A stretch of DNA of 6,629 nucleotides, from assembly GCA_900551465.1 (NCBI GenBank), contig URWL01000112.1, forward strand, positions 1-6,629, in the 5' to 3' direction. Position numbers and translations under genes: made by a program. Under the pieces are notes generated by a model that made no database searches, was not told the DNA's origin, and worked only from the letters and a program-made list of their open reading frames with translations. Each line of letters starts with the position of its first letter. Positions within the stretch are counted from its first letter, which is position 1. Positions 6,208 to 6,629 of this stretch are shown here, one piece after another. This DNA comes from an uncultured Blautia sp. Lineage in GTDB: Bacteria; Bacillota; Clostridia; Lachnospirales; Lachnospiraceae.

Positions 6208-6255
6208 TCAAATCCGGCATGCACAAACAGACCTGTTTCCAGGTATCACTTCCAT
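6208..6255 (-). CDS. Weak upstream ORF of 15 codons across the leader hairpin
   Basis: ATG at 6255 encodes MEVIPGNRSVCACRI and stops with TGA at 6210-6208. It spans the GAAA-capped hairpin at 6244-6231, so ribosomes translating it would open that hairpin. No convincing Shine-Dalgarno sequence precedes it (only GG 11 nt upstream), so it may not be translated at all. Listed because of its position. Confidence 0.2.
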   Translation of the reverse strand: MEVIPGNRSVCACRI

Positions 6256-6261
6256 GTTTGT
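6223..6261 (-). promoter_or_regulatory. Mid-leader stem-loop, putative anti-antiterminator
   Basis: Inner hairpin: ACCTG (6244-6240), GAAA tetraloop, CAGGT (6235-6231). Outer arms: ACAAACA (6261-6255) pairs perfectly with TGTTTGT (6229-6223), leaving a 10-nt by 1-nt internal loop. The inner hairpin bases are the same ones that can pair with the 5' arm of the terminator: 6242-6231 against 6157-6146 gives 12 consecutive pairs, four of them G-T wobbles. Two mutually exclusive structures are therefore available, as required for an attenuation switch. Confidence 0.6.
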
Positions 6262-6276
6262 TTTTACCAAATTTGA

Positions 6277-6288
6277 TTATCTGAACAT
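6277..6288 (-). CDS. Three-codon upstream ORF (MFR) in the ABC-F leader
   Basis: ATG TTC AGA TAA, encoding Met-Phe-Arg. It is preceded by AGGTGAGG (6298-6291), in which AGGTGA matches the anti-Shine-Dalgarno region and leaves 4 nt to the ATG. It is the only short ORF in the leader with a credible ribosome site, about 36 nt after the predicted transcription start. Very short upstream ORFs are known to act as drug sensors in leaders of Firmicute ABC-F and other ribosome-targeting resistance genes. A ribosome held on this ORF would reach nearly to the outer arm ACAAACA at 6261-6255. Function here is inferred. Confidence 0.55.
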   Translation of the reverse strand: MFR

Positions 6289-6323
6289 TTCCTCACCTAC
6301 GCTTACGCGCCTTTCTTTTATTC

Positions 6324-6346
6324 TTTTCTGACTATATCACAGAAAA
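6324..6346 (-). repeat. Inverted repeat flanking the -10 box of the ABC-F promoter
   Basis: TTTTCTG (6346-6340) and CAGAAAA (6330-6324) are perfect 7-bp arms around a 9-bp centre, TGATATAGT, that contains the -10 box. It could be an operator for a repressor. Neither strand has a T-tract after it, so it is not a terminator for the GNAT gene. Confidence 0.4.
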
Positions 6347-6359
6347 AAGAAGAATACAA
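6331..6359 (-). promoter_or_regulatory. Promoter of the ABC-F and MFS unit
   Basis: TTGTAT (6359-6354, three of six matches to TTGACA), 17 bp, TATAGT (6336-6331, five of six). TG one base before the -10 box provides an extended -10 element, which compensates for the weak -35 box. The start site is expected near 6324, giving a leader of roughly 218 nt. The promoter begins 3 nt after the GNAT stop codon. Confidence 0.65.
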
Positions 6360-6362
6360 GCC

Positions 6363-6629
6363 CTATCTTTCCCATGTCATCTCATATTCTGCTTCACCGG
6401 TAGCCTCGTCCACACCCTCTGTCCGGATCTGAAAATCCTCTCTCTGATAAAACCTTACCGCCGCCTGATTTTTTACATACACAGAAAGCCTGAGTTTCTG
6501 TTTTTTCCCTTTCATATACTTCATCAAAAGTTTCCCAATTCCTTTTGAACGGAATTTTTCTGCCACAAATATCCCTGCAATATAGTCTTCCATCAGACCT
6601 GTGAATCCCTGAATTTCGCCTTCTGACTC
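6363..6629 (-). CDS. GNAT family N-acetyltransferase, YiaC-like, 3' part only
   Basis: The last 88 codons of a GNAT acetyltransferase; the frame is open to the window edge, so the true start lies outside, and the ATG at 6593 is internal (the preceding GEIQGFTGL is a normal GNAT beta strand). GNAT enzymes transfer acetyl from acetyl-CoA to an amine. The strand YIAGIFVAEKFRSKGIGKLLM contains motif A with the pyrophosphate-binding RSKGIG loop, followed by LRLSVYVKNQAAVRFYQREDFQI, the motif B region with the conserved NxxAxxFY pattern. From memory the order and spacing resemble E. coli YiaC and YjaB; YiaC has been reported as a protein lysine acetyltransferase. The acceptor here is unknown. No terminator is apparent between its stop and the next promoter, so some readthrough into the ABC-F leader is possible. 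Confidence 0.88.
   Translation of the reverse strand, partial: ESEGEIQGFTGLMEDYIAGIFVAEKFRSKGIGKLLMKYMKGKKQKLRLSVYVKNQAAVRFYQREDFQIRTEGVDEATGEAEYEMTWER

Noticed and set aside
6107..6226. ABC-F start at TTG 6226, giving 550 residues
   Set aside because: The TTG has no ribosome site, homology begins at the ATG at 6106, and that ATG has AGGAGGA just upstream. The extra 40 codons would run through the terminator stem.
6131..6231. A repeat array from the recurring TCTGTTT and AAACAGA words
   Set aside because: The words are the complementary arms of the leader stems and their alternative pairings, not regularly spaced repeats, and no spacer pattern exists.
6223..6261. A known metabolite riboswitch in the ABC-F leader
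   Set aside because: The leader is small, with simple stems and no consensus I recognise from SAM, T-box, TPP, lysine, glycine or similar classes. A translation-sensing attenuator fits better.
6363..6593. A complete 76-residue GNAT protein starting at ATG 6593
   Set aside because: The frame is open to the window edge and residues before this Met (GEIQGFTGL) are typical GNAT sequence, so the ATG is internal and the gene is cut by the edge.

Overview
The window carries six real genes, all on the minus strand, so transcription runs from position 6629 towards position 1. The protein families (SLC6-type sodium symporter, AspB-like aminotransferase, ABC-F ATPase, DUF1653 protein, YiaC-like GNAT), strong AGGAGG ribosome sites, short AT-rich spacers, U-tract terminators and sigma-A-like promoters point to a low-to-moderate GC Firmicute. 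My guess is a gut clostridium of the Lachnospiraceae. This is inferred from gene content and style, not from a marker gene.

Layout in order of transcription. (1) 6629-6363: 3' part of a GNAT acetyltransferase cut by the window edge. (2) 6359-6107: a promoter and a leader of about 220 nt containing a three-codon upstream ORF with its own ribosome site, a mid-leader hairpin, and a perfect 12-bp intrinsic terminator ending about 20 nt before the next start codon. (3) 6106-4574: a 510-residue dual-ATPase ABC-F protein. (4) 4516-3335: a 12-helix MFS transporter 57 bp downstream, probably the same transcript, ending at a good terminator (3324-3295). (5) 3274-2822: a small two-part DUF1653 protein whose leader contains that same terminator hairpin. 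(6) 2792-2733: a strong promoter with a 7-bp inverted repeat filling its spacer. (7) 2732-1254 and 1248-52: a sodium:neurotransmitter-symporter-type transporter and a PLP aminotransferase, 5 nt apart and probably translationally coupled. A possible next ORF starts at 37 and runs off the left edge.

Two functional units emerge. The ABC-F plus MFS pair looks like a drug-response or self-protection module (a ribosome-associated ATPase plus an exporter) controlled by transcription attenuation. The GNRA-capped hairpin of the leader (6244-6231) can instead pair over 12 positions with the 5' arm of the terminator, which gives a concrete antiterminator model. The symporter plus aminotransferase pair looks like an amino acid uptake and transamination unit under its own operator-bearing promoter.

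The leader of the ABC-F gene is the most interesting element. Its type of regulation is known for Firmicute ABC-F resistance genes, but this example and its inducer cannot be named from sequence alone.
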